From Ipomoea triloba (taxonomy: Eukaryota; Streptophyta; Magnoliopsida; Solanales; Convolvulaceae), in NCBI RefSeq assembly GCF_003576645.1, contig NC_044920.1, positions 12,647,433 through 12,711,432 of the forward strand: a stretch of DNA of 64,000 nucleotides. Direction: 5' to 3'. Positions 1 through 12,566 of this stretch are shown here, piece by piece (the stretch's first letter is position 1; each line of letters opens with the position of its first letter). Made by a program: the position numbers and the translations under genes. The notes beneath the pieces were generated by a model that saw only the letters and a program-made list of their open reading frames with translations, searched no databases and was not told the DNA's origin.

Positions 1-76
<76 letters not shown>
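1..76. repeat. (TA)n microsatellite
   Basis: Uninterrupted TA dinucleotide tract cut by the left edge of the window. It has no coding content. Confidence 0.97.
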
Positions 77-79
<3 letters not shown>

Positions 80-137
80 GAGTCTTTTCTATGCGCGATT
101 CGCAAAAATATATACTCAATATTTATATTTTAAAAAA

Positions 138-525
138 GAGAAAATGACATCTTTAGTCCCTGAGTTATAGGGGTAGCGACTCAGTCCCTGAGTTATGAGC
201 CTATCCGAGTTTAGTCCCTCGGTTATTTGCGAAGTGGCGAGTTTAGTTCATGACCGTTAAATTTGACGGAAAAAATAAAAAATATTTAAAATTTGAGGGG
301 TAAAATAGAAAATTCACACTTTTTCGTCAAATTTTCGTCACACTTAAGAAGGAGAATAAAATGTGAATTTTCTATTTTACCCCTCAAATTTTAAATATTT
401 TTTAAATTTTTTCGTCAAATTTAACGGTCAGGGACTAAACTCGCCACTTCGCAAATAACTGATGGACTAAACTCGAATACCATCGGATACGGTCATAACT
501 CAAGGACCAAAGATGCAATTTTCCC
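138..525. mobile_element. Mutator-type miniature element with long TIRs
   Basis: A 388-bp inverted-repeat element. The left arm (GAGAAAATGACATCTTTAGTCC...) is matched by the complement of the right arm (GGGAAAATTGCATCTTTGGTCC...), and the arms pair over most of the length around a centre near 335-345. A perfect 9-bp direct repeat TTTAAAAAA flanks it at 129-137 and 526-534, the length expected of Mutator-like elements. There is no coding capacity. The flank is A/T-rich, so the duplication is weaker evidence than a complex one. Confidence 0.8.
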
Positions 526-596
526 TTTAAAAAATAACTAACAAATTCTTACTAATTAAAATATAAATTAAAAAATTAGTTATTATATTAATCCAC

Positions 597-622
597 CTAG
601 TATTGCACCCGTGCGATGCACG
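597..622 (-). other. Helitron 3' terminus (hairpin + CTAG)
   Basis: Minus-strand stem CGTGC/GCACG with a three-base loop (plus positions 610-622), then nine bases, then CTAG at 600-597. The subterminal hairpin before CTRR is the transposition-terminating signal of Helitrons. The same hairpin type recurs at 52,280-52,297 and 52,445-52,460. Confidence 0.85.
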
Positions 623-699
623 ACCATTAGTAGAAGGTGAGTTTAAACATATTTAACTAATAGAAGAAAAAATAACATTAATAATACATTCTTTTAATA

Positions 700-3600
700 T
701 TCAATGAAAAATACAATTACAAATTATTGAAAATTTCTTTATACACCATATTTTGAGTACAGTTGACTAAGCCCTTGGATTCGTCAGAAATTAAGATTTT
801 GAGGCCATCCGGATTACTCACTCGGGAAACCGCAACATATAACTATCCATGGTTAAACATGGGTTTCTTTAATAATAACCCACTTGTGACAAAGTTTGTC
901 CTTGGCTTTTGTTTATTGTCATTGCATAGGACAACATAACAGGAAACTGCTTCCTTTGAAATTTAAAAGGAAGTATTGGATCTAAAGGAGTCAATACTAG
1001 CCGCGGTATCAAGACATTTGTCCCATAATGTGTTCCGCATAATATCTTGGCTCCAATCACATGGTTCCCTAATTTGGTAACAATCAATCGTGTTCCATTA
1101 CAAAGACCAATAGAATGGTCGATATTCCTCAACAGCATTATTGGAGATCCAACCTTTAATGATAAGTAATGGTTTGGTACACCAGAACCCCTCAGACTGT
1201 TTAAAAATTCAGTAGTGTGTACTTTCGCTAACATGTTATCATTTGTATCAGCCTTGTAAACAGAATCACAACTTAAATAAGTCTTCGATGAAGCTTGATT
1301 GATATTGTTCATGTATCCACAACATCTAATGTTGGTGCCAAAATTGCTCGACTCTTTAATTGTTCAGGATCTATGTCACCAGTGCCGTATGAAGGAAATG
1401 TTTGCTCAACAATCTCTTTGATAGGATCTCCTTTGGTTTGCAATACAAACTGTGAAGGAATACGTATATTGCAATCATCTTCACTGTTACCACCAAGTTT
1501 GCCATCACCTAAGTCCACAATCCACTTGGCAAAAGTATCTAATTTCTCAATTTCTTCTTCACCTATAATACTACGCAATCTGAGATTTTTTGTTAGATGC
1601 AAAACTTCACAATTATTCCACAAATATGAAGAATTGATACTTGCTTTGACAATGTCTTGTCTTGTTCCTTTGGAAATAACTGGAAGAATCTATCTGAAAT
1701 CACCCCCTAATACAACAGTTTTACCACCAAAAGTCTTTGTTGAGCTTGAACTATTAGAGAATCTCAGTACGTCTCTCATTGTTTTATCCAATACTTCAAA
1801 ACAATGTTTGTGCATCATAGGGTTTCATCCCAAATGATTAGCTTTGCTTTAACAATGAGTTCAGCTAATGGACTACCTTGCTTGATGTTGCATGTTGAGT
1901 ATTCGTTTATAGAAATCGGTATTGCAAATCTTGAGTGGGCAGTCCTACCACCTGGTAGCAATAACGAAGCTATACCACTGGATGCAACATTTAAAACAAT
2001 TTCTCCCCTTGACCTTAAAGCAGCAAGCATTTTCTTCAATAAAAATGTTTTCCCGGTACCACTGTATCCATAGACAAAAAATAGCCCTCCTTTATTGTTA
2101 TCAACATCAAACATAACTTTACTGTAAATAACTAACTGCTCCTCAGTTAGCTTTCCCAACAAAAATTCATGTTCTTCTTTTAATGCTTGCTGATCATATG
2201 CTAGTTCTTCATACAATAGACGATTCCCCAACAAACAGTTACTTAGTCCATCTGGTATAAGCATTGGTGGATAATCTTGTAATGACTTATTGCAAGAACT
2301 CAATAATTTTTCAATCTCTAGGAGAGCATAGTTCTTCTTTTGTGTATCTGTAAGAACTACATCTGTGGAAAATATCAAAACTAATGAAATTAGGAATTAC
2401 CTTGAACATTTTTTGTAATGCAGAAAAGTAATATATATGTACCTGGGAATCCTAACATTTTCCTAGCTTGATATATTCCGCATCTTCTGCTAGATGTATC
2501 AAAACAACGTCCCACACAATTTCTGGCTTTGACATTGAATTTGAGGTCAATAGCGTCATAAAAAGTTTCCTTACAGAATAACCAGTTGCCCGTAGTGATG
2601 CCTCCAAAATTGCGTCCACGTATTCTTTGTCGTCCTCAATCAATCCTCTAGCGTAACAGGCATCTATAAATGACGTATATTGTATTCCATCAACCAATTT
2701 GATTTCTTCAAAACTTTTGGGGCCCCTAACCAAGTTTAGTAAACACCTCAAATAAAATAGTTCACCACAATTTGGTGGAACATAGAAAATCCTTCCAATT
2801 GCAAAATTTCTTTACCCAGGATGCCATTCTAAAGTCTTTCTTCCAAACAAATTTCCTAGGCATTTCTGAATAAGTTAACTGCCTGGCATCCTCATACTTC
2901 ATATTAGCTGCAAACCATGCGGTAAACATACTTTGGGACACTGTGGGACGATTAACAACATTGTCAACATTATCACCATCATCAAATATAATGGATTGCT
3001 CATTAGGTAGATGGAAACTCAAGTGTTCCACTGAAGGATTCCTAAATTGTATGTCAAAAGCAATTATCCTCCAAGCAGCTGCGCATGGTGAGATATACCT
3101 ACAATCGTAGTACATCTTGATTTCATCTACAACCTTTCTAGTGGATTCGTCAATGGTGATATTGTAGAACTCAGCAGTTACTCGATCATTTCCCTTGTTG
3201 ACGTACTTGAATAAGTACTTGATTGATCTTGACTAATTACACCATTCAACATTAATATGAGCTCTATACTTCAACAATAAGTACCTGTTGTGAGCGATAA
3301 CATATCTACTGTCCAGATCTATGCCATTCTTCTTTATCGTACGGTCATTATCACGCCTATGATAAATTGGATAACCATCGCGATCCAACATTGAATTCGG
3401 CACAAATTTCTTTGGAAAGAATTTAGAACGTCGGCCGTTTACCATGCAAGGTGAATTCTTCCTAGATGAACCACAAGGACCATGCATCATGAATTCTTCC
3501 ACGACTTTGTAGTACTCTGGATCACATATCTCATTTGGAATCTCAGCAGATATCCACATGCCTATCATTCTTTGCCAAGAATAACAAAATGTGCGCATGG

Positions 3601-5240
3601 GGTAACCCTCTTTTTTGAAATTCAATAGTATATATCACTAAAAAAAATGAGTTAGGTTTCAAACAAAATGATAATCTAATTAAGTAAAATTTAAATTTGA
3701 GAGCATTTACCAGCCAAAACGACTCCGAAAATGTTGTTTTTCCGAATCTCTGAAATAAGAGCGTTTAGCTTCATTTTGAAAAGGCGGCATGTAATATCTG
3801 ACCTATCTTCAACCTTTAGACTACGTGCTTTAAGAAACATTTCTATCTCAGGCCACTTCGGGTTACATGTAAAAGTAATAAAGAGGCTCGGATAACCCAT
3901 AGCTTTGCAAATGGCCATTGCATCTTGGTAGTTTTGAATCATATATCTAGCACCTCCAGATGCAATGGCCATTGCATCGATGGCAATATTATCCTCTTTC
4001 CTTGAGTAGTAGGATCTACTTCTCCATTTGTCAGAGCATCAGTCAGACACTTATAAGATTCACACCTCAAAGTTTTTTGGTGTGTCCTAATGTAGAGTAA
4101 ACGCCTAAACTCTATCATAGTATAAGCATCAACAATATATTGTTGTAACAACCTTCTTGCATACAATAATGTTGATGTCTGATCCAACCTATCTTGCAAA
4201 CGGAAAGAGAAATATTCACGCGGAGTTACACGGTCTCTTGCAGTGGATGCCCTACCAAGAATGTCCGCAAACGGAATGTCTTCTCTATAGCCGTCTTCAC
4301 CATATGGATATAGTAGTGGGTATTGTAGTGGTAGATATGACGGATTCAATTCATTACTTCTTTGAAGATTGCCAGAATTTGTTTCTACCAATATGTCACG
4401 ATGTCCCATGTTTGGATCTATATCACCAACAATCAAAGCGACAACTTCTTCAACTTGGGGCAAGTTATATGTCCGAGCATCTTTTGATCTCTTCCCTATC
4501 AATTTGATTTTGATCTCGGCTGTTGGATTATTTTCAATATGTGCTCTTGCATTGCGAAACGTCTTCACCAAAGCATTATTTTGATCTAAATCATTTAATA
4601 TTTTGAACAATATCAAAATGCAATCTTTTGCTACTGTCATTGTCCCTACAAAAACAATATTGAAGAGAAACAAAGTTAAATATATTTTAACATTTTGACA
4701 TAAGAATACTTTCAATTTAATGGGTAAAATAAGATGTTTAAATTACCCGACTGCATTCATCCTATTGTTCACTTCATTATGAGTGTCATAAATATACAAT
4801 TGGGCAAACTTCGGCCTTTGACCTTGTTGTGGCAGCAAGCTTCCAATTAAATGAAATTTTTTGGCCATGCAACTTAAATACAGGTGGGCTTGTACCAACA
4901 TTAATGGATCTGTCAATTTTTTCTCCCATTGATGTAAAGCAAAACATATTAGTATAAGACCTAATATTATCTAGAAAATGTGTGCTTTGATCATCTTGAT
5001 TGAAAAACAAACCATAAATCTGAGATGGTGGAGTTGCGGGCTTTGGCAATTGAATTTTCCCATGAGTACAACAAAGTGAAAACTTGGGGTTCTTAGTACC
5101 AACTGATTTGTTTACTCGTTCGTCCAACCAAAATAACGCTCCATAATGAGGACATAAATATGTGGGATTAGAAAAATCGAAGTATTCACCTAAATAAGTT
5201 TCAATAATTAGAAAAATGACAAGTAAGTTTAAAAACATTT
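700..5240 (-). pseudogene. Helitron Rep/Pif1-helicase, decayed
   Basis: Multi-exon Helitron transposase, in order on the minus strand. 5,193-4,790 is the N-terminal region (YLCPHYGALFWLDERVNK). 4,650-3,940 is the Helitron helicase-like domain. 3,972-3,233 is the Rep nuclease with FITFTCNPKWPEI, the HUH motif and the tyrosine region KYLFKYVNKG near 3,205. 3,115-2,452 is the linker (RCLLNLVRGPKSFEEI). 2,378-740 is the Pif1-like helicase, with Walker A GYSGTGKT (2,069-2,046), Walker B IIWDET (about 1,830) and late motif INKSQGQTL. Rep and helicase together would nick, roll and unwind donor DNA. Breaks: in-frame TAG at 3,235-3,233, 1,692-1,690 and 845-843, each where the family has Gln, and frameshifts near 3,560 and 2,757. 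An 83-bp intron (3,720-3,638) splits Rep. Confidence 0.9.
3591..3599 (-). other. HUH nuclease motif codons (His-Ala-His)
   Basis: The codons CAT GCG CAC lie in GLPHAHILLFL. They are read in frame only if an 83-bp intron is removed: donor GCTG|GTAAAT at 3,721/3,720, acceptor TTTTTTTAG|TGATAT at 3,638/3,637. Joining across it gives the usual family context before the motif. About 12 codons later the frame is lost relative to the next conserved block (ISAEIP, near 3,548). The catalytic motif therefore survives but the protein cannot continue. Confidence 0.85.
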
Positions 5241-5425
5241 AACAAACATAACATTGTTTAAAGATGCAATTGTTTCTTCATTTAAAACCGCATCGTCAAA
5301 ATCATCCATCAAACAACAGGTCATTGAGGATGATGCTTCTTCAAATGTTGGATCCATATACATAGGAATGGATTTAGTATCCAATAACACAATAAATTAC
5401 TATCAAGAGAAAGAATTTAAAGAAT
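5240..5425 (-). pseudogene. Upstream exon of the Helitron transposase
   Basis: The minus strand reads an acidic open segment (DPTFEEASSS, then DDFDDAVLNEETIASL). It ends just upstream of the exon that starts GEYFDFSNPTYLCPHYG. Its position and acidic character fit a 5' exon of the same transcript. No homologous domain is recognised, and no initiating ATG can be fixed. Confidence 0.4.
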
Positions 5426-5754
5426 TCAAAAAGTTAGTACAAACGTATAAATATATATACATATCTTGAATAAATGAAATAAAATAAACTCAAATTGTGC
5501 TACTATATTTAAAAAAAATATTAATAAGGCACAAGTCATAAGATTATGAGATAATAAATAGATTAATCCTTCTAATAGATATTAGTAATGTAAAAGGAAA
5601 ATATATAAATCAATAATTTATTTTCAATAATGTAATATAGCATACTATAATTTAAAAAAACGCTATTAAATACATAAGTAAAGATAATGTAATATTAAAG
5701 AAAATACATTAAAGGGTAATGCAAATTATATTTACAACGTAGAATATATAGACT

Positions 5755-6745
5755 TACCATGTGTTAGTTGACTTTTGGTTGTGTTGACCGACAATACTTT
5801 GTGGGTCAAAATCATGTCCGGAGTGTTCTTAGTCAAACTAATGTCACATGAAGTTGAAGCAACAAAAAAAGATGGTCGTGGCTCTTCATTTTCTAAGTCA
5901 TAACGTGATCAAAAGAAAAATAAAGTTGATTAAAATCATATAAATATACATATATTTAATAAATGAAATAAAATAAACTCAATTCAGGGTACTAAAATTC
6001 AAAAAAAAAAATGAGAAATCCTAAAACCCAATTCATAACATTATGAGAAAATAAATAAATAGATTAATAATTTTAATCTCTATTACTAATGTAAAAAGAA
6101 GATATATAAATAAATCATTTCTCTTAAATAAGTAAAGACATCATAATTTAATTTAAAACTAATTTAAATACATAAGTAAAGACAATGTAATATTTGTGTG
6201 AGCTTACGGGAGAAATACCTTTGTTGTTGCTTGTTGCTTTTCGTTTATTGCCTATAACACATGACTTTGTTATTTTGGTCAGGTGATTATTTGTTTGGAA
6301 AATGATACAAATTGTAGATAAACTAACTTCAAATAAAATTGTTACATAGACTAATGGGTAATGCAACCTATAGGAAGAAAAAGAAAATATAGACTCACCA
6401 TATGTTAGTTGACTTTTGGGTGTATTGACCGACAATACTTGGTTGGTCAACATCACTTCCGGAGTGTTCTTAGTCAAACTAATGTCACATGAAGTTGAAG
6501 CAACAAAAAGAGATGGTCATGGATCTTCATTTTCTAAGTCATAATGTGATCAAAAGGAAAAACAAAATTGATTAAAATCATATAAATATACATATATTTA
6601 ATAAATGAAATAAAATAAACTCAATTCAGGGTACAAAAATTCAAAAAATTTGAGAATTCCTAAAACCCAAATCATTACATTATGAGAAAATAAATAAATA
6701 GATTAATAATTTTAATCTCTATTACTAATGTAAAAAGAAAATATA
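5755..6745 (-). repeat. Direct duplication of Helitron 5' exons (about 643-bp period)
   Basis: 5,755-6,120 and 6,397-6,745 are near-identical. Each contains a minus-strand exon-like segment (LTKNTPDMILTHKVLSV / MTKNTPEVMLTNQVLSV) that ends at a good donor (ATG|GTAAGTC or ATG|GTGAGTC), followed by the same intronic DNA. Fragments of the intronic part recur at 5,440-5,500 and 6,845-6,910. An adjacent exon-like block at 6,205-6,300 has a further copy at 8,220-8,320. The array lies inside the Helitron, between RPA1 and Rep. Confidence 0.8.
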
Positions 6746-6766
6746 TAAATTGCACAAGTGACTAAA

Positions 6767-6801
<35 letters not shown>

Positions 6802-7107
6802 AAAAAACAAATATAAAAACCAAGAGTATCATATAATTTTAAAAGACTATATATATTTAATAATTTTAATAAATGAAATAAAAAATTCAACTTTGTGCTC
6901 CTATATTAAACAAAAAATCAATTAAAAAAACCCAATTCATAATATTATGTTACACCTAAATAGATGAATAATATTAATCTCTCTATATATATCTTTATTA
7001 AATAATTAATGAATAGTAATGTAAGATAACATAGTAATTCAATCATATAATTTCAAGTTAATTTAAATATTACATTATTAATAATGTAATATTAAAATAA
7101 GAAACTA

Positions 7108-7368
7108 ATATATATATATATATATGTATGTATATATATATATATATGTACATAAATACATATACATACATACATAAATACATATACATACACACATATA
7201 TACATATACACATACACACATATATACATATACACACACACATATATACATATATACATATACACATACATATATATATATATGTATGTATGTATGTATA
7301 TATACATGCATACATACATATATATATATGTATGTGTATATGTATATATGTATATGTATATATATATG

Positions 7369-7403
<35 letters not shown>

Positions 7404-7414
7404 ATGTGTGTGTG

Positions 7415-7445
<31 letters not shown>

Positions 7446-7478
7446 ATATACACACACACATATATATATATATACACA

Positions 7479-7528
<50 letters not shown>

Positions 7529-7530
7529 GA
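7108..7530. repeat. Compound TA/TG/CA/CATA microsatellite
   Basis: About 420 bp of alternating purine-pyrimidine DNA: (TA)n, (TACA)n, (TG)n, (CA)n and GTATGT blocks arranged partly as inverted copies. Long open frames across it encode only Tyr/Ile/Cys/Val/His/Thr runs and are artefacts. Confidence 0.97.
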
Positions 7531-8877
7531 AGTAAAAGGAAATGGAGATCGGTTCACAATGCCAGCGCATTTCCCCCATTTCATCATCTCTCGTCTCTTT
7601 CTCTAGAAATCGCTATCTGCAATCTTCTCCTCGACGTTCTTGTTCTCTAATGGCTATAGTCAAACGCGAGCACCTTAAACTCAACCCAGATAAGTATTCC
7701 TAACTCTATAGCATTGAGTTTCAACTCTCATTCTAAATTTGTTCTCTAATGGCTATCATCTTTTTGAACATTTCGATAATTTTAGTTCGTTGTTCTTTGA
7801 TTCTCGCTACTGATTCCAGATAAACTAAGTAAATTTTTGAGAAATTTGGATCTTGATAGAATTTTTTACGGATCTGTGTAGTAATATGTTCCTCAAATCG
7901 TTGAAGTTCTATTTAGGGTTATTTGAAGTTGTAATCGGTTGCATGTACAGTAAATTATCCTGCTCGAAGGTATCTGTCAGTGATCTATTACCATAGCTAA
8001 AAGGTGAGTATAGTCTACTGTGATTATGTACTGCTTTAATTGGTTAACCTATTTTTATGTATAAATTTGAACTGTCTTTCTTATGTTATGTTCCTAACAG
8101 ATGAAGCTACCAGCAGAGAATTATAGCTAAAGCTACCAGCTCAAAAGTACAAAGAAAGATGAGTTCTTAATCATGTAGTTTAGTTGAATAAACTGTATAA
8201 TAAAAATAGATAGTACATAACCTGAGTAGAGGCTAAATACCTTTGTTGTTGGTTGTTCCTCTACGTTTATTGCCTATAACACATGACTCTGTTAATTTCA
8301 TCATGTAATTATCTGCTTTAATCTGGCCAAGTACTTGTGTTGGTTGATTGTTTTTGTAAAATAATAAAACTGGTGTAGAAGAAGTTCATGAAGTGTGTTT
8401 TAAAGCATGTGTTTCAATAAAATGATTACATGTTTGGGATTTTAAATATTGAGAAGTGTAATTTTCATTGAATTTTAAGAAAGCAAACAGTTTTGTGGTC
8501 TAAGTGCGTATTGATTGCGAGGAAAAGTGATCATTAGCAAGAATTTACTTTATTGCCAGAATCAATGTTGTGAAAAAGTCTAAGTGTACTTTTATAGTTC
8601 ACAAATAAAATAACAAAGTGAAAAAACTATATAATAATTACAAATTTTATTAACTAATTAATCATACCAAATAATAAAAACTTTGATGTTTTGGGCAAGA
8701 ATTTCAGCCCAACTGAAGTTGAGGTCATAGCAGTGAAGAATTTAAAGTGTAGGGTTTTTATAGAATTTAAAGAGTAGGGTGTTACTTGCATAATTAAGAA
8801 ATTTAATCGTTTTTTTTTCTTTTGGCATAATATTGATTAAGATAGAAATGGTCATTGAGAATGGAGAGCACTGGAAG
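7531..8877. other. Helitron interior, no confident gene
   Basis: Non-repetitive DNA between the microsatellite and the hAT-type insertion. It holds a small duplication around 'gttctctaatggctat' (7,640 and 7,741) and the third exon-like copy at 8,220-8,320. No other domain is recognised. Confidence 0.5.
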
Positions 8878-9619
8878 TAGGGGTGTTAGCGAACAGAGCT
8901 TTCGACAAACTACTCGTGTTTGAGCTCGGTAAACATTCGTTTATGTTCGTTTATTAAGGTAAACGAACATTAACCAACAAAATTTAGAGCTCGGTTAATA
9001 AACGAACAGAGTTTGAACAATGGTAAGCTCGTTTGCTAAGTGTTCGCGAACAAGCTCGTTTGTGTTTGTTTAGTAGTGTTCGTGAACAAGCTCATTTGTG
9101 TTCGTTTAGTAGTGTTCGCGAACAAGTTCGTTAAGTGTTCGTTTAATAATGTTCGCGAACATGTTCACAAACAAATTATATTAGGTTTGTTTGTATTAGT
9201 TTTGTAGTTGTGTTGTTTGCTTGTTTGATTATTGTTCATGAACGTAGATTATTTCTTGTTCACGAACAAATTGTGTTCATGAACATCTGTAGGTGTTTGG
9301 TTATTAAGTGTTCACGAATGTGTTCATGAACGTAAATGAATATATTTGTGAACGTGTTTGTTAACGTTAACGAACACGTTCACGAACGTGTTCGTTAACG
9401 TTCGCGAACACGTTCATGAATTTGTTCGTTAACGTTAACGAACACGTTCGTGAACGTGTTCGCGAATGTTAACAAACACTAACGAACGCTTAACAAACGA
9501 ATACGAACAGGATTTTCAAAAACCTTAACAAACGAACATGAACACGAACACTCCAAAATCCTTAACAAACGAACACGAACACCCTCCGTTCGTTTATGTT
9601 CGGTTCGTTAACAGCCCTA
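8878..9619. mobile_element. hAT-type miniature element, GTTCG-rich
   Basis: A 742-bp element with terminal inverted repeats TAGGGGTGTTAGCGAAC and (complement of the right end) TAGGGCTGTTAACGAAC. It is flanked by a perfect 8-bp duplication ACTGGAAG at 8,870-8,877 and 9,620-9,627, diagnostic of hAT transposition. The interior is a dense field of short inverted GTTCGTGAAC/GTTAACGAAC motifs able to fold on itself. It has no coding capacity and sits inside the Helitron, so it is younger. Confidence 0.9.
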
Positions 9620-9627
9620 ACTGGAAG

Positions 9628-10225
9628 GACCCAGCATGAAGAGTAAAATATGATTCATCTATTAATGGCAAGTTACAGATGAACCTTAGCTTGTACTTTT
9701 TCATTAGTTACATTGAGTGTATCTGTTTAAAATGATAGATGCCATTAACTGATAAATAAAAGTTTTTATTTAAGGAAATAATATAATGTACATAATATCT
9801 GTTTACACATAAAAAAGTACTATTAACTGCTAATAGAAGTATTTCATTGAGTATTATACTACTCAGAATGAAAGTTCAAAAAACTAAGTTTAAAAAAAAA
9901 AGCTACATGTTCTTCTGCCTGGAACTGTAACTCTGCATCAGTAAGCACCTGCATTCAAAATAAAGAAAAAAAAAGAAAGTAATAAAAATATTTAGCAATA
10001 CATAGCCACCTGCATTTTCAAGTACGTTAGTCAACTGCTAATGAAACCAAATGTCATTAATAAATGAGAGTTGAACTCTCACAAAAAAGCAGTTATACTG
10101 CATGATGTCTTTAACCAAGCAATGCACTATTCCAGTGCATATCATCCACACAAAACAAAGGTTGTTCATAAACAGTTTACAATCACAAAATGAGTAAGAC
10201 AGAATCCAATAGTTGTGCATGTCCC
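9628..10225. other. Helitron interior, no gene seen
   Basis: AT-rich DNA downstream of the RPA1-like gene. It is likely its 3' untranslated and spacer sequence. No motif is recognised. Confidence 0.5.
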
Positions 10226-10226
10226 A

Positions 10227-12555
10227 TTAATTTTTTTCCTGCTTGATCATAATTGGTTTAGAATTCTTCAAATTTTGACTTGATGAGAATTGGTCAAGTA
10301 GGCATCTCTTAATAGCACATGTGCCAACTTCATCTTGAGGTTTATCCACACCTTTTAGCTTTAAGTCATGTTGCATTGAAGGACATATAGCCTCATCACT
10401 TGATTCACTCTCCTTTACACGAAAAAAAAAAGAAGTTAAACTAACAATCAAAATTGTAATCTAATTAAGTTAAAATAGAGTAGTTTACATTAGATTCTAG
10501 GTCATCTCCTTCTTCTTCAATCATCTTAGATAATCATGATCATCCACCATGGATGGACAGTACTGAGCTTCCAATTCCTCATCATGCATAACATTTAAGA
10601 CTGGGATGGGCTTGCTGGGTTCCTAATATGATCATGCTTGAGATTGAGTTTAAAGACCATAGATTTGTTCCGCAGCTAATCAAACTCAGTTGGAACATGC
10701 ATCTTACACTGTGAAAAAAAAAATAGTTAGTATAATATAAACAGGTAGTATGAATTTGTTTTTAGTGATTTTAATATAAAAAATTACCATGGAATACTTG
10801 GTTTTCAAGTCATAGGCAGTAATGCCTAAACGTTCAGAACAGTCTTTGTCCCACAATAAGAAAGGTGCATCACTGGTTTTGTCTGGAACCCTAACAACAA
10901 CTCTGTATCTCAGATTGCCTTCCTGCCAACTAATTTTGCATGTTTCACAATATAAGTAACCTTCTGTTAAGATAAGGGATTTAAAGCAGCTTGGTGATTT
11001 GCAAGAGTTATAGAACTATTTCTTTCCAGTCTCAATTGAAACAATTGTCCCTGGGACAAAAAAAATAACCTTCCTGCAAAGTTTAATTACATAACTATTA
11101 AGTTAGGTGTAACAAAATGCTTAATCAATTACTTAGTAATTACTTATTACTTAATAATTAATAAATCCATACCTCAGCTATGTCATACAAATCTCTGATT
11201 GTGCTTACACCCATAGGAGTTTGGGAATTATTGGCACTGTGACCATAGGACACAACTGAAATACTTTTGAGGGGGCTACAATTACCCTTCAAACTGTTGA
11301 ATTAATTAATTATTTAGAAATAATTATAAGGACACAACTTTAGATATAATAAAACTAAAAACTGATTTTAGGGGTATGATCTTACCTATTTTTTAAATCT
11401 GTAAATTCTTGGCAATCCAAATTGAATAACACTTTGGTAGTAGTGTATGAGCTTGAAATCCTGACCTCACCTTAAAAAAAATACAGAATAATCAGTAAAC
11501 ATAAACAGTGACACTAATCTCTATGATATTTTCATTTATGATGGCAGTGAAGTGAACTTACTGTCAACCACCTTGGCACGACAGAGTTGGAGCAAAATGA
11601 TCAAAGGGTCATCCACATGGTTATTAAAAAATGGCATAACAGAAGGTACGTGTTCATCTCATAATGTACATTTTATACAATTTCCCCTAAGTAAACAGAT
11701 ACAGTGTAGTAAAACAGTGTAAAACATGGAATAAAAAAAAACCATGAAATCATCTAGGCTGTCTGACAATTTAGAAACTTACTTGGAGTCTTCAATCAAA
11801 AAATCAACCAACTGTGTGGGGAAACCAGCAATAACCTTATCCTTCGGAGAATATAATTCAACTACTCTACCAATAACATCTAGAATGACATATATTTTGA
11901 TAAGTTTCATGTATATGAAAAAAAAAAAAAAAAGAAAAGTAAGACAACTTACCAATCAACTGCTTCTCTTCAACTTTTCCAGCTATTAAGTCTTCAATAG
12001 GATTATTACGAAATAAAAGGCTTGGAAAACCCTTTCTCCTATGTCTCTCAATATTGTGTAATGATTAAACTTCAGCATGTATTTATGTTGTGTAGTTTTA
12101 TATTGGTAGTAGTAAGATACGGCCACGAAGTTTTTTATAGCATAAACCTTACCTTCTTTTAGCAGATTTGAGAATTGGTCAATAAAATCAGCGTGAATAC
12201 TTGCATTAACATAGATTCCCTACAAAAATACAAAAAAAAAAAAACTATAAGTTTACTAACTATTAGCAGTTTAATTGGCAGGAAGTATGGAATGAAAATT
12301 ACCTCAATGTTATGGAAAAGACATTCTTGACTCTTGATAGCAGATTTGTTCCTACCTTCAGGTACAATGTAGGTACGAATCAATCTCAAACGAATTGCTT
12401 TTCTATAGGATTGAGGGTAAATGCGTTTTGCTAAAATATACGACATTGTCATTTTTTTGCAAGGTATGCAAACAGGAAAACTGAAGGGATACCTAGCAAA
12501 GGTTGGAGGAAGGTGTTCCATTTTATAGTAGGTTTTGGGAGTCTGAACACTTACC
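10227..12555 (-). pseudogene. Helitron RPA1-like single-strand DNA-binding protein, about 8 exons
   Basis: Relative of the replication protein A large subunit, carried by plant Helitrons and thought to bind single-stranded intermediates. Minus-strand exon blocks in order: 12,530-12,305 (IRLRLIRTYIVPEGRNKSA, first OB fold); 12,220-11,950 (GIYVNASIHADFIDQF, then KVYAIKNFVAV); 11,880-11,785 (DVIGRVVELYSPKDKVIAGF); 11,640-11,565 (FFNNHVDDPLIILLQLCRAK); 11,470-11,390 (EVRISSSYTTTKVLFNLDCQ); 11,300-11,180; 11,010-10,790 (C-terminal zinc-ribbon-like fold with SCKSPSC and YCETCKISWQEG); 10,420-10,230 (IKRCLLDQFSSSQN tail). Most exons are bounded by GT/AG. Disruptions include a frameshift near 12,030 and stop codons in the block near 10,680-10,500. 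It is better preserved than Rep/helicase. Exon edges are approximate. Confidence 0.82.
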
Positions 12556-12566
12556 ATAAGATGCAA

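Noticed and set aside
7070..7650. Several long open frames on both strands (100-170 codons)
   Set aside because: They are translations of the TA/TG/CA microsatellite, with only low-complexity residues.
8878..9619. CRISPR-like array because of regular GTTCG repeats
   Set aside because: Spacing is irregular, motifs occur in both orientations, and the block has hAT TIRs and an 8-bp TSD.
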